Assembly (NCBI GenBank): GCA_018367495.1
Contig: JAGZGB010000025.1
Location: 1-21,034, forward strand
Length of the DNA: 21,034 nt
Source of the DNA: Veillonella sp.
Lineage (GTDB): Bacteria > Bacillota_C > Negativicutes > Veillonellales > Veillonellaceae
Direction of reading: 5' to 3'
Shown here: piece after piece, positions 1-7,162 of the stretch
How the letters are laid out: each line of letters starts with the position of its first letter
Numbering within the stretch: the first letter of the stretch is position 1
Made by a program: the position numbers and the translations under genes
Notes under the pieces: model-generated
What the model saw: only the letters and a program-made list of their open reading frames with translations
Databases searched by the model: none
Told to the model about the DNA's origin: nothing

Positions 1-83
1 GAGGAGGGATTTGAACCCCCGCGCCGGTTGCCCGACCTACCGCATTTCGAGTGCGGACCCTTCAGCCTCTTGGGTACTCCTCC
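1..83 (-). tRNA. tRNA-Ser (anticodon CGA), 3' end cut by the window
   Basis: Read on the minus strand, this is a class II tRNA. It starts with acceptor strand GGAGGAG, has a D arm closed by CCC/GGG, and an anticodon stem CCGCA/TGCGG around loop CTCGAAA, which gives anticodon CGA and reads UCG. It then has a long variable arm (GTCGG-gcaa-CCGGC) and a T arm with TTCAAAT. The window stops after three bases of the 3' acceptor strand, so the last four acceptor bases, the discriminator and any CCA are missing. The first 47 bases of the tRNA are also read as the end of the tadA open frame. No separate promoter is evident just upstream, so it is probably transcribed with tadA. Confidence 0.93.
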
Positions 84-579
84 GTGCTTTACGGCGCTCC
101 TTAAAGAAGTCTTTCATGATTTGGCTACATTCATCACCAAGCACACCAGATGCTAGTTCAGGTTCATGATTTAAACCTGGGTGAGAAAGCACATTGAATA
201 GCGACTCTACGGCGCCTCCTTTGTAATCACTTGCACCATATACAACGCGATCAATACGACTGTTGATAATGGCTCCAGCGCACATCGGACACGGCTCTAT
301 CGTAACATACAGGGTACAACCAGTCAACCGCCAGCGCTTTAGGACATCGCATGCTTCGCGGATTACGAGAACCTCTGCATGAGCCGTTGCATCATGATCG
401 AGTTCACGACGATTGTGATGGCGTGAAACGATGATATTGTCTTTTACAAGAATGGCACCGATCGGAATTTCCCCAAGAGCATAAGCCTTGCGCGCTTCTT
501 CCATAGCGATGGCCATAAAATACTCGTCGCGAGAGCGTTCATCCATATTTTCAATGTCTACAGTAATGTCTTTTGTCAT
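37..579 (-). CDS. tadA: tRNA-specific adenosine deaminase TadA
   Basis: TadA deaminates A34 to inosine in the anticodon of tRNA-Arg(ACG). The cytidine-deaminase-fold signature is complete: HAE at about residues 67-69 (zinc His and catalytic Glu) and PCPMC at about 96-100 (two zinc Cys). I chose the second in-frame ATG (579) because GAAGAGG sits about 7 bases ahead of it, whereas the first ATG (585) nearly touches that ribosome site. The protein is about 180 residues, longer than the usual 150-160. The excess is the C-terminal tail: the last 15 or so residues are read from inside the downstream tRNA-Ser, and the TAG stop lies in the tRNA variable region. In Bacillus, tadA is followed by the SRP RNA gene and dnaX, and a tRNA-Ser gene lies nearby, so these may lie off the left edge (inference). 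Confidence 0.94.
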   Translation of the reverse strand: MTKDITVDIENMDERSRDEYFMAIAMEEARKAYALGEIPIGAILVKDNIIVSRHHNRRELDHDATAHAEVLVIREACDVLKRWRLTGCTLYVTIEPCPMCAGAIINSRIDRVVYGASDYKGGAVESLFNVLSHPGLNHEPELASGVLGDECSQIMKDFFKERRKARRSTQEAEGSALEMR

Positions 580-602
580 TGGCATACCTCTTCATGTATA
601 AT
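573..602 (+). promoter_or_regulatory. Promoter for the TRIC-family gene
   Basis: TTGTCA (573-578), an 18-base spacer and a perfect TATAAT (597-602) lie ahead of the plus-strand gene starting at 663. The -35 box overlaps the start codon region of the divergent tadA, so transcription of the two genes may interfere. The expected transcript start is near 609, giving a leader of about 54 bases with a small CGCA-gtta-TGCG hairpin. Confidence 0.65.
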
Positions 603-662
603 ATCTTACATAAAGTCTATCACAGTGTACGCAGTTATGCGAATAGATTATATGGGGGAATT

Positions 663-1310
663 ATGGATATTATATGGTATATGTTTGATATGATTGGCAC
701 CATTGCCTTTGCTGTATCCGGTGCACTCGTTGGGGTAGCTCGGAAGATGGATATATTTGGTATGACTGTCCTTGCATTGGCTACTGCTATTGGTGGTGGT
801 ATTGTACGGGACGTGTTGCTCGGCTATTTTCCGCCGAATTCATTGCGAAATGTAGTGTATGTTACCGTTGTTTTAGTGGTAACTGTTATCGTGTTCTTGA
901 TTTATAACAGCCGATATCGCAAGCATGCGATGGGGCCTCGTAGTCGAGCTAGTTATTTATTAGCCGATGCATTAGGCTTAGCATCATTTACCGTAACAGG
1001 TGCTTCTGCAGGTTTTAAACTCTATCCAGAGTTGCCTATCTTTATTGTGTTGCTCGGTACAATCACTGCTGTTGGTGGCGGTATTATCCGCGATATGTTG
1101 GCGCAACGCATCCCATCTGTTTTGAAAGAGGATGTATATGCCTTGCCTAGTATTATTGGCGGCATCGTTTATTATCTTATGGTTACATCTAGTTGGGACA
1201 GTATGGCCGTATATGGTGCTTTCACAGTGGTACTCGTTATCCGTTTGTTAGCCATCAAGTACAATTGGAGTCTGCCTAAGGTAGGGAAAACCAAGCCAGT
1301 TGCGAAATAA
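663..1310 (+). CDS. TRIC/UPF0126 family membrane protein (YadS/YicG-like)
   Basis: This is a 215-residue integral membrane protein of the UPF0126 family, whose bacterial members are structural relatives of trimeric intracellular cation (TRIC) channels. The sequence shows the typical internal duplication: two three-helix repeats, each with a glycine-rich motif followed by Arg-Asp (GGGIVRD at about 44-50 and GGGIIRD at about 138-144). The start at 663 is preceded by TATGGGGG. A longer frame opening at 573 would run through the promoter and lacks a ribosome site. A cation channel role is plausible from the family, but the physiological ion is not known; older annotations suggest glycine or amino-acid transport. 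It appears monocistronic, with a new promoter-like element at its end. Confidence 0.88.
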   Translation: MDIIWYMFDMIGTIAFAVSGALVGVARKMDIFGMTVLALATAIGGGIVRDVLLGYFPPNSLRNVVYVTVVLVVTVIVFLIYNSRYRKHAMGPRSRASYLLADALGLASFTVTGASAGFKLYPELPIFIVLLGTITAVGGGIIRDMLAQRIPSVLKEDVYALPSIIGGIVYYLMVTSSWDSMAVYGAFTVVLVIRLLAIKYNWSLPKVGKTKPVAK

Positions 1311-1327
1311 TAGTCAAATGATATAAT
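1300..1327 (+). promoter_or_regulatory. Candidate promoter for the DUF4127 gene
   Basis: TTGCGA (1300-1305), a 16-base spacer and TATAAT (1322-1327) overlap the stop codon of the preceding gene. The resulting leader would be about 105 bases and would contain the hairpin at 1398-1416. The -35 match is only four of six, so this is moderate evidence. Confidence 0.5.
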
Positions 1328-1397
1328 TATACTATTGAGCATATGAACATTTCATAAAAGTGTCAGAAAAAGAGAGTATTATAAAACAGTTAATTTC

Positions 1398-1416
1398 GCG
1401 AGTCGGGAGTACTCGC
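1398..1416 (+). promoter_or_regulatory. Leader hairpin or operator-like inverted repeat
   Basis: GCGAGT and ACTCGC form perfect 6-base arms around a 7-base loop, just ahead of the AAGGAGA ribosome site of the DUF4127 gene. No T run follows, so it is not a terminator. It could affect translation or mRNA stability, or bind a protein as DNA. Confidence 0.45.
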
Positions 1417-1438
1417 TACACAGAAGGAGATTTGATTT

Positions 1439-3253
1439 ATGACGAATAAATGGTTGAAAGTAGCACTTATGGCTGCAGCTATCGCTACTGGTACATCTAT
1501 TAATATTGATGCGGAAACCGTGTTGTATGTACCTCAAGATGATCGCCCTGTAAGCTTACAATATACTGTAGATACAGCTCGCGAAGCAGGTATGACTATA
1601 TTGACACCACCTCAGAACTTGATTTCTGGTAAGAATTACCAAGGTCAAGCAGATCAAATCATGGCTTGGGTTGAACAAAATGCAGGCCGTGCTGATGTGA
1701 TGGTATTGAGTACAGATACACTTATTTATGGTGGTCTTGTAGACTCTCGTAAACATAATATTCCACTTTCCACATTGGAAAGCCGTTTAAAACGTATTGA
1801 ATCCTTAAAAGCTCGTAATAAAAACGTGCGTATTTATGGCTTTGGTACTGTAATGCGTTCTCCACGTGCTAGTGGTGGCGGCACTGAACCAGCTTATTAT
1901 GCAGAATATGGTCCTACTATCTTCCAAATTGCAGCATTGCAAGATAAATTAGACTCTGGCTCCTTAACACAAGAGGAAACTCAAAAATTGATGAGCTTAC
2001 AAGCCTCTGTTCCTGTAGAATATTTACAAGACTGGTTTGACCGCCGTCAAAAAAATATGAAAATCAACAAAGAGTTGATCGACGAAACTCGTAGCGGTGT
2101 ATTCGATTACTTTGCATTGGGCCATGATGATACATCTCAATTGTCCCAATCTGCATTAGAAGGTCGTTACTTAAGTAAATACTCTAAGGATATTCCTGCT
2201 GAGAAATATGGTAGCTTCCCTGGTGCCGACCAACTTGGGCTCTTGTTGATGGCTCGTTCTCGTACCGATGAAAGCACAGAAAAACCAACATTCTCCGTAA
2301 TTTATCCACTTGGTGGTGGCGGTAAAACATTGCCAGGTTACGAAGACCAAACTATCGATAAAACAATTGCGCAACACGTTGAGGCCGTAGGTGGCACTAT
2401 GGTGACACAAGGTAAACCAACTGTGTTGTTAGCAGTAAATACACCACTTACTACAAGCACTGGTGAATCTGAAAGCTTCGAGAACTTCCCGATGATTTCT
2501 AATTCTACAAATGCTTTCGTAGATCGAATTCAACAAGCTGTTGATTCTGGTGTAAACGTAAGCGTTGCTGATATTGCTTATAACAATGGTGCGGACAATA
2601 CATTAGTAGCTGCTATGTACAAACGCGATATGTTATACAAAATCGGTGCGTACAATGGTTGGAATACCGCAAGTAATACGGTAGGCTACGCCATTGCGCA
2701 AGGGGTATTGCTCAAAACTATGAGCCCAGAAGGTCACCGCAAAATGTTGACTCAACAATATTTGGATAACTGGGCGTACCAAGCAAATATCCGCAAAGAT
2801 ATTTACCGTATGCAAGACTCTATTCGCACAGATAATGTACGTTATTCTGGCGAGTTAAATGAACGTCTTGAAAGCTACTTAGGCGAACGAATTCAAGATT
2901 TCGCTGAAAAATATCTCAAAATCGATCCTCGTACAGTAAAAGCTACATTCCCTTGGGGTCGCCTATTCGAAACAGATATCACTGTTTACGACAAACCAGT
3001 GGTACCTCTTGAAAAAGAATTGCGCTTGAAACGTGAAGCAGAGGCGAAAGCTAAAGCTGAGGCAGAAGCTAAGGCTAAGGCAGAAGCAGCAGCTAAGGCT
3101 AATGGTCAAGCTGCACCAGCACAACCTGCTCAACCAGTAAAGACAACAGCTGTTCAAATTACATCATCTGTAATTCCAGTAGTTAAACAACCGGCTACAA
3201 CATCTCAAGGTCCACGCCTTGTGCCAACACCTGCAGTTGTACCTGGTCAATAG
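1439..3253 (+). CDS. Secreted DUF4127 protein with Ala/Lys/Glu-rich and Pro-rich tail
   Basis: This 604-residue protein begins with a signal peptide (basic MTNKWLK, then a hydrophobic Ala-rich stretch to about residue 25), so it should be exported. The body matches the DUF4127 family by the N-terminal VPQDDRP motif (about 31-37) and the STDTLIYGGLVDSR block (about 91-104). No enzyme activity is established for this family. From about residue 530 the composition changes abruptly. First comes a charged Ala/Lys/Glu helix made of AKAE-type repeats, as in TolA, then an Ala-Pro and Thr/Ser/Val tail to the C terminus. This suggests a long periplasm- or wall-spanning stalk. The start has AAGGAGA 8-9 bases upstream. 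The acyltransferase gene follows 16 bases later, so the two are probably co-transcribed. Confidence 0.85.
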   Translation: MTNKWLKVALMAAAIATGTSINIDAETVLYVPQDDRPVSLQYTVDTAREAGMTILTPPQNLISGKNYQGQADQIMAWVEQNAGRADVMVLSTDTLIYGGLVDSRKHNIPLSTLESRLKRIESLKARNKNVRIYGFGTVMRSPRASGGGTEPAYYAEYGPTIFQIAALQDKLDSGSLTQEETQKLMSLQASVPVEYLQDWFDRRQKNMKINKELIDETRSGVFDYFALGHDDTSQLSQSALEGRYLSKYSKDIPAEKYGSFPGADQLGLLLMARSRTDESTEKPTFSVIYPLGGGGKTLPGYEDQTIDKTIAQHVEAVGGTMVTQGKPTVLLAVNTPLTTSTGESESFENFPMISNSTNAFVDRIQQAVDSGVNVSVADIAYNNGADNTLVAAMYKRDMLYKIGAYNGWNTASNTVGYAIAQGVLLKTMSPEGHRKMLTQQYLDNWAYQANIRKDIYRMQDSIRTDNVRYSGELNERLESYLGERIQDFAEKYLKIDPRTVKATFPWGRLFETDITVYDKPVVPLEKELRLKREAEAKAKAEAEAKAKAEAAAKANGQAAPAQPAQPVKTTAVQITSSVIPVVKQPATTSQGPRLVPTPAVVPGQ

Positions 3254-3269
3254 TGAATAGGGAATGGAC

Positions 3270-4385
3270 ATGAAAAAAGCATTTTTACCGGAAATTACAT
3301 ATATGCGTGGCCTCTGTATGCTCGGTGTTATCGGCATTCATGTAGGTTCTTACGCATTACAAAATCCTTTTGTAAATTTAGAACTCATTAGCGTCTTAGA
3401 AATTCTATCGCGCTTTGGAGTACCAGCATTTTTCTTCCTCTCTGCATTTGGATTGTTCTACCATACATCTGTAGAGGGACCATTCTCATATAAGGAATTT
3501 ATGCACCGCCGTATTCAGGTGGTGCTATTTCCATATATTACGTGGTCCATATTTTATTTGCTCTACACGGGACTAACGGCGCATAATCTAGGTAATTTGC
3601 ATCCGGGACCATTGGCTGTAAATCTATTATTTGGTACGTCTATGTATCATTTATACTTTATGGTTATCCTCTTATGGTTCTACGTGATGATGCCTCTATG
3701 GCGAGCTATGGTGAAAGTCATCTTAAAACGTCCTGTATTCTGGATGGTATTACTATTTATCATCCAAGTTGGTATCGATTATGTTTCATCTTACATGTTG
3801 GGCCGTTGGGTAACAGAACACCTTAGCAATAATCCTGTCTTGAAATATCTCTTTGATATGAGACTCAACTATTGGGTTATCCATTATGTGTGGATATTCT
3901 TGCTAGGGGCTGTATGTGCTGAACGATATGAAACGGTATGCGAATACATGTGGCGCTATCGCTACTTGTTAGGTGTTAGTGCAGTAGGTTCTATATTGTT
4001 AATGCTTGGATCCTACTACTATGTCATGGACGTATGGCATTATACAGTGCTTGAAGCAATTTATACAGTTCATCAAATGAGCCCAATGGGTGTTCTCTAT
4101 ACTGGACTGGGAACACTATTTAGTCTGTTCTTATTCCAAACCTTACCAATGAATGCGACTATGGAATCTACTTGGTCAGAAATAGGGGATAAGTCCTACG
4201 GAATTTATTTAGCACATCCATTCTGGTTGTTGATCATCTCTGGCGTGATGGCTAAATATAATCTTTTATATACCGTAGTTAATGTGCTAGCTATGTATGT
4301 GATGGCGCTAGGCCTGTCCTATTTGACTGCCGTGACATTAAACCATGTACCTAAACCATTACGTAAATTTATATTGGGACATTAA
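3270..4385 (+). CDS. Acyltransferase family 3 membrane protein
   Basis: This roughly 371-residue protein has about ten hydrophobic helices and the start typical of family-3 (OafA/WecH-like) acyltransferases: an aromatic/basic N terminus, YMRGLCMLGVIGIHVG with the family's Arg and His, and then PAFFFLSAFGL. Such enzymes move acyl groups, often acetyl, across the inner membrane onto sugars of surface polymers. The exact acceptor cannot be told. I prefer ATG 3270, with TAGGGA about 6 bases upstream; ATG 3264 abuts that site. It follows the secreted DUF4127 gene by 16 bases and ends at a strong terminator, so the pair forms a two-gene envelope operon. Confidence 0.85.
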   Translation: MKKAFLPEITYMRGLCMLGVIGIHVGSYALQNPFVNLELISVLEILSRFGVPAFFFLSAFGLFYHTSVEGPFSYKEFMHRRIQVVLFPYITWSIFYLLYTGLTAHNLGNLHPGPLAVNLLFGTSMYHLYFMVILLWFYVMMPLWRAMVKVILKRPVFWMVLLFIIQVGIDYVSSYMLGRWVTEHLSNNPVLKYLFDMRLNYWVIHYVWIFLLGAVCAERYETVCEYMWRYRYLLGVSAVGSILLMLGSYYYVMDVWHYTVLEAIYTVHQMSPMGVLYTGLGTLFSLFLFQTLPMNATMESTWSEIGDKSYGIYLAHPFWLLIISGVMAKYNLLYTVVNVLAMYVMALGLSYLTAVTLNHVPKPLRKFILGH

Positions 4386-4393
4386 TAATATAC

Positions 4394-4439
4394 ATCCGCT
4401 AGGATATAGTTTTTAGCTATGGCATCCTAGCGGATTTTT
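4394..4439 (+). terminator. Rho-independent terminator after the acyltransferase gene
   Basis: Perfect 12-base arms ATCCGCTAGGAT (4394-4405) and ATCCTAGCGGAT (4424-4435) flank an 18-base loop that itself has ATAG/CTAT pairing. The second arm runs directly into TTTT. Confidence 0.9.
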
Positions 4440-4457
4440 GTATATCTAAGTTATATC

Positions 4458-4503
4458 TTTCACAAAGTAAAGTGTGAAAATTTGAAAGTAATTGTGATAT
4501 AAT
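4458..4503 (+). promoter_or_regulatory. dat promoter: extended -10 with an operator-like inverted repeat
   Basis: An extended -10 (TG-A-TATAAT, ending at 4503) lacks a good -35 box. Where the -35 should lie there is an inverted repeat, TTTCACA (4458-4464) and TGTGAAA (4473-4479), with an 8-base spacer. This arrangement fits a promoter that is either activated or blocked by a dimeric regulator; the regulator is unknown. Confidence 0.55.
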
Positions 4504-4559
4504 AAGTCCATGATGATTACTACTTGATAGAGTAACGATATAGAAAAAGAGGTGCTCCT

Positions 4560-5417
4560 ATGCAAGAATTAACATATTTTAATGGCGAGTTTGTTGAACC
4601 AGGTGCCAAAGTTATCAGTATTGATGACCGTGGTTATTTGTTTGGTGATTCCGTATACGAAGTGGTACGTGTCGTAAAAGGCCGTTGCTTCGCATTGTCC
4701 TACCATCAAGATCGCTTGTATCGCTCTATGCGTGAAATGGATATTCCCGTAAAAATGACCCCAGATGATTTAACAGAATTGCACGAAATTTTAATCGAGC
4801 AAAGTGAAATCAAAGAGGGCTATATTTATTTGCAAATCTCTCGTGGTGTAGCGCCACGCCATCATGCATACGATCGTTCCAAACTAGAACCACAAATGCT
4901 TATGTCTATCCGTAATTTGGATATGGATGCAGTTAATAAATTGGGTGAAGGTGTAAAAGCGATTGCATTACCTGATGAGCGTTGGGACCATGTAGATGTT
5001 AAGACTACTAACTTGATTCCCAATATTTTGGCTCAAACTAAAGCGGAGAAGAAATTTGCTTATACTGCCATGTTGTTCCGTGATGGCGTTTGTACAGAAG
5101 GTGCAACATCTAATGTATTTGTTGTCAAAGATGGTATCTTGTATACGCACCCAGCAGATAATCATATCTTAAAAGGTATTACGCGCCAAATGATTTTGAC
5201 TCGCGTAGCACCATCTCTAGGTATTACTCTCATCGAAAAAGAATTTGACCGCGCCTTTGTAGATGATGCGGACGAATTATTCTTTACCGATACAATTGGT
5301 GGTGTCATCCCAATTACTAAGCTAGACAGAAATCCAGTATCCGGTGGTAAACCAGGTGCTATTACACTTCGTCTACGCGAAGCACTAGAAAAATTGATGG
5401 AAGAAGGTTTGCCTTAA
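4560..5417 (+). CDS. dat: D-amino acid transaminase (D-alanine aminotransferase)
   Basis: This 285-residue PLP enzyme of fold type IV interconverts D-alanine and D-glutamate with their 2-oxo acids and so can supply D-Glu or D-Ala for peptidoglycan. The PLP lysine is in DVKTTNLIP (K148), followed by the EGATSNVF cofactor loop. The SRGVAPRHHAY segment (about 94-104) corresponds to the Arg/His pair that binds the substrate carboxylate in D-amino acid transaminases, which favours Dat over branched-chain IlvE or aminodeoxychorismate lyase. AAAGAGGTG precedes the ATG by a normal distance. metN follows after 55 bases with no terminator, so dat may lead an operon with the methionine importer genes. 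murI, another D-Glu enzyme, lies 5.5 kb downstream in a separate operon. Confidence 0.88.
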   Translation: MQELTYFNGEFVEPGAKVISIDDRGYLFGDSVYEVVRVVKGRCFALSYHQDRLYRSMREMDIPVKMTPDDLTELHEILIEQSEIKEGYIYLQISRGVAPRHHAYDRSKLEPQMLMSIRNLDMDAVNKLGEGVKAIALPDERWDHVDVKTTNLIPNILAQTKAEKKFAYTAMLFRDGVCTEGATSNVFVVKDGILYTHPADNHILKGITRQMILTRVAPSLGITLIEKEFDRAFVDDADELFFTDTIGGVIPITKLDRNPVSGGKPGAITLRLREALEKLMEEGLP

Positions 5418-5440
5418 TAGGTAATCTACTTTCATTACAT

Positions 5441-5454
5441 GGTAAACTTTTACC
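5441..5454 (+). promoter_or_regulatory. Palindrome ahead of metN
   Basis: GGTAAA-CT-TTTACC is a perfect 14-base palindrome immediately upstream of the AAGAAAGGA ribosome site of metN. It could be a binding site for a regulator or a short hairpin. There is no room for an S-box or T-box leader in this 55-base gap. Confidence 0.4.
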
Positions 5455-5472
5455 TTAAGAAAGGACATTATT

Positions 5473-6519
5473 TTGATTCAATTACAACACATTAGTAAAG
5501 TCTATGAAGGCGCTACTCGTGTGGAAGCGTTAAAAGATATTAGCCTTGATGTTAAAGAAGGTGAAATCTTTGGCATTATCGGTCAATCAGGGGCCGGTAA
5601 ATCCACATTGATTCGATGCATCAACATGCTCGAAGCTCCTACATCTGGCTCTGTTATCGTTAATGGTACAGATTTAACAACACTTAGTAAATCCGATTTG
5701 CGTAAAGCTCGCAAAGATATCGGCATGATTTTCCAACATTTTAACCTATTGTCCTCTCGTACCGTATATGACAATGTGGCATTCCCATTGGAACTACAAG
5801 GGATGAGCAAATCTGAAATCAAGGAACGCATTATGCCAATTCTTGATATCGTAGGCCTTACCGACCGTATGAACAACTATCCATCTCAATTGTCTGGTGG
5901 TCAAAAACAACGTGTTGGTATTGCTCGTGCCTTAGCTTCTAATCCAAAGGTTCTTCTTTGTGACGAAGCTACATCTGCCCTTGATCCACAAACAACAGAA
6001 TCCATTTTGAAATTGTTGAAAGACATCAATGAAAAAATGGGCCTTACTATTGTACTCATCACACATGAGATGCATGTTATCCGTGAAATCTGTGATCGCG
6101 TAGCGGTTATTGAAGGCGGTGTCATTCTCGAAGAAGGCTCCACTGTTGAAGTATTTACACATCCACGAGAAAATACTACAAAAGAATTTATTAGTTCTGT
6201 AGTCAGTGAAAACTTGCCACCAGAAGCTTTGGAACACTTGGAATTGCACGACCAATGGGTTGGTGGTACAGCTCCGTTAGTGCGCCTTAAATTTACAGGC
6301 CAAGCTACAGATGAACCTGTAGTAGCAGGCCTTGTACGCCGCTTTAACCTCGATGTAAGCATCCTCTTTGGTGGTATTGATTACATCCAAAATACATGCG
6401 TTGGTCGCCTCATTGTTATCTTGAATGGTGATCCTGAAAATGCACAAGAGGGCTTAGACTACATCAAAACATTACCAATTGAAAGCGAGGTGATCGGTTA
6501 TGTCAGAGCAAATAATTAA
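5473..6519 (+). CDS. metN: Methionine ABC transporter ATP-binding protein MetN
   Basis: This is the ATPase subunit of the MetNIQ importer for methionine. The 348 residues show Walker A GQSGAGKST (37-45), a Q-loop in IFQHF, the signature LSGGQ (about 140-144), Walker B VLLCDE followed by ATSALDP, and the H-loop ITHE. The C-terminal roughly 85 residues match the NIL domain, which in E. coli MetN binds cytosolic methionine and inhibits transport. The start is TTG, supported by AAGAAAGGA 7 bases upstream and by the family's usual MI-L-hIsKvY N terminus. It overlaps metI by 20 bases, which suggests translational coupling. No metQ follows. Confidence 0.93.
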   Translation: MIQLQHISKVYEGATRVEALKDISLDVKEGEIFGIIGQSGAGKSTLIRCINMLEAPTSGSVIVNGTDLTTLSKSDLRKARKDIGMIFQHFNLLSSRTVYDNVAFPLELQGMSKSEIKERIMPILDIVGLTDRMNNYPSQLSGGQKQRVGIARALASNPKVLLCDEATSALDPQTTESILKLLKDINEKMGLTIVLITHEMHVIREICDRVAVIEGGVILEEGSTVEVFTHPRENTTKEFISSVVSENLPPEALEHLELHDQWVGGTAPLVRLKFTGQATDEPVVAGLVRRFNLDVSILFGGIDYIQNTCVGRLIVILNGDPENAQEGLDYIKTLPIESEVIGYVRANN

Positions 6520-7153
6520 CCTTCTCATAACTGGTACCCTTGATACATTGCAAATGACCATTATCTCTACGATTATGGCTATGTTGCTTGGCATTCCTCT
6601 CGGTGTTGTTTTGGTAGTCACATCTAAGGGCCATATTTTAGAGAATGTAGCGCTTAATAAAGTATTAGGTGCCATCGTCAATGCGACGCGTTCCGTACCA
6701 TTCATCATCTTGATGGTAGCTATCATTCCATTTACGCGTATGGTAGTAGGTACATCTATTGGTACAACAGCTGCTTGTGTACCGTTAACAATTGCGGCGA
6801 TTCCATTCTTAGCGCGCCTTGTAGAAACATCTATTAAAGATATTAACTTTGGTGTTATTGAGGCGGCTCAATCTATGGGTGCAAGTCCACTACAAATTAT
6901 TTGGAAGGTTTTATTACCTGAAGCATTGCCTACAATCATCGACAATGTAACGGTTCTTATCGTTAACCTCATCGGTTACTCTGCAATGGCTGGTGCTATC
7001 GGCGGCGGTGGCCTTGGTGATATTGCTATCCGATATGGTTACCAACGTTTCCAAGCTGATATCATGATTGCTACCATCATTATCTTGGTTATTTTGGTAC
7101 AATTAGTACAAATGATTGGCGATGCTTGGTCTAAAGCGATGAATAAGAAGTAG
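6500..7153 (+). CDS. metI: Methionine ABC transporter permease MetI
   Basis: This 217-residue permease has about five membrane helices and the cytoplasmic EAA loop (EAAQSMGASP, then I..LPEALP, about 121-144) that docks on the ATPase. The C-terminal GYSAMAGAIGGGGLGDIAIRYGY block is characteristic of MetI. Its ATG lies inside the end of metN, with GCGAGGTGAT upstream. The binding lipoprotein MetQ, usually the next gene, is absent; the next gene is a YerC-like regulator 9 bases on. Confidence 0.93.
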   Translation: MSEQIINLLITGTLDTLQMTIISTIMAMLLGIPLGVVLVVTSKGHILENVALNKVLGAIVNATRSVPFIILMVAIIPFTRMVVGTSIGTTAACVPLTIAAIPFLARLVETSIKDINFGVIEAAQSMGASPLQIIWKVLLPEALPTIIDNVTVLIVNLIGYSAMAGAIGGGGLGDIAIRYGYQRFQADIMIATIIILVILVQLVQMIGDAWSKAMNKK

Positions 7154-7162
7154 GAGGATCCT

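Noticed and set aside
1..83. tRNA gene as an integration site for a mobile element
   Set aside because: No integrase, direct repeat of the tRNA 3' end, or foreign-looking cargo is seen on the side that is visible; the other side lies outside the window.
573..662. 30-residue N-terminal extension of the TRIC-family protein
   Set aside because: It covers the -10 element and the leader, and the ATG at 663 follows a good purine-rich site.
3042..3104. Tandem DNA repeat in the DUF4127 gene as a phase-variable or satellite repeat
   Set aside because: The repeats are imperfect and follow codons of an Ala/Lys/Glu helix in steps of three; they are better explained by protein composition.
5418..5472. 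S-box (SAM) riboswitch or T-box ahead of metN
   Set aside because: The gap is only 55 bases, too short for either, and holds no matching stems beyond a 14-base palindrome.
5901..6362. 153-codon antisense frame inside metN
   Set aside because: Its composition is typical of a mirrored coding frame (Ser/Thr/Arg-rich) and it has no start context or homology I can recognise.
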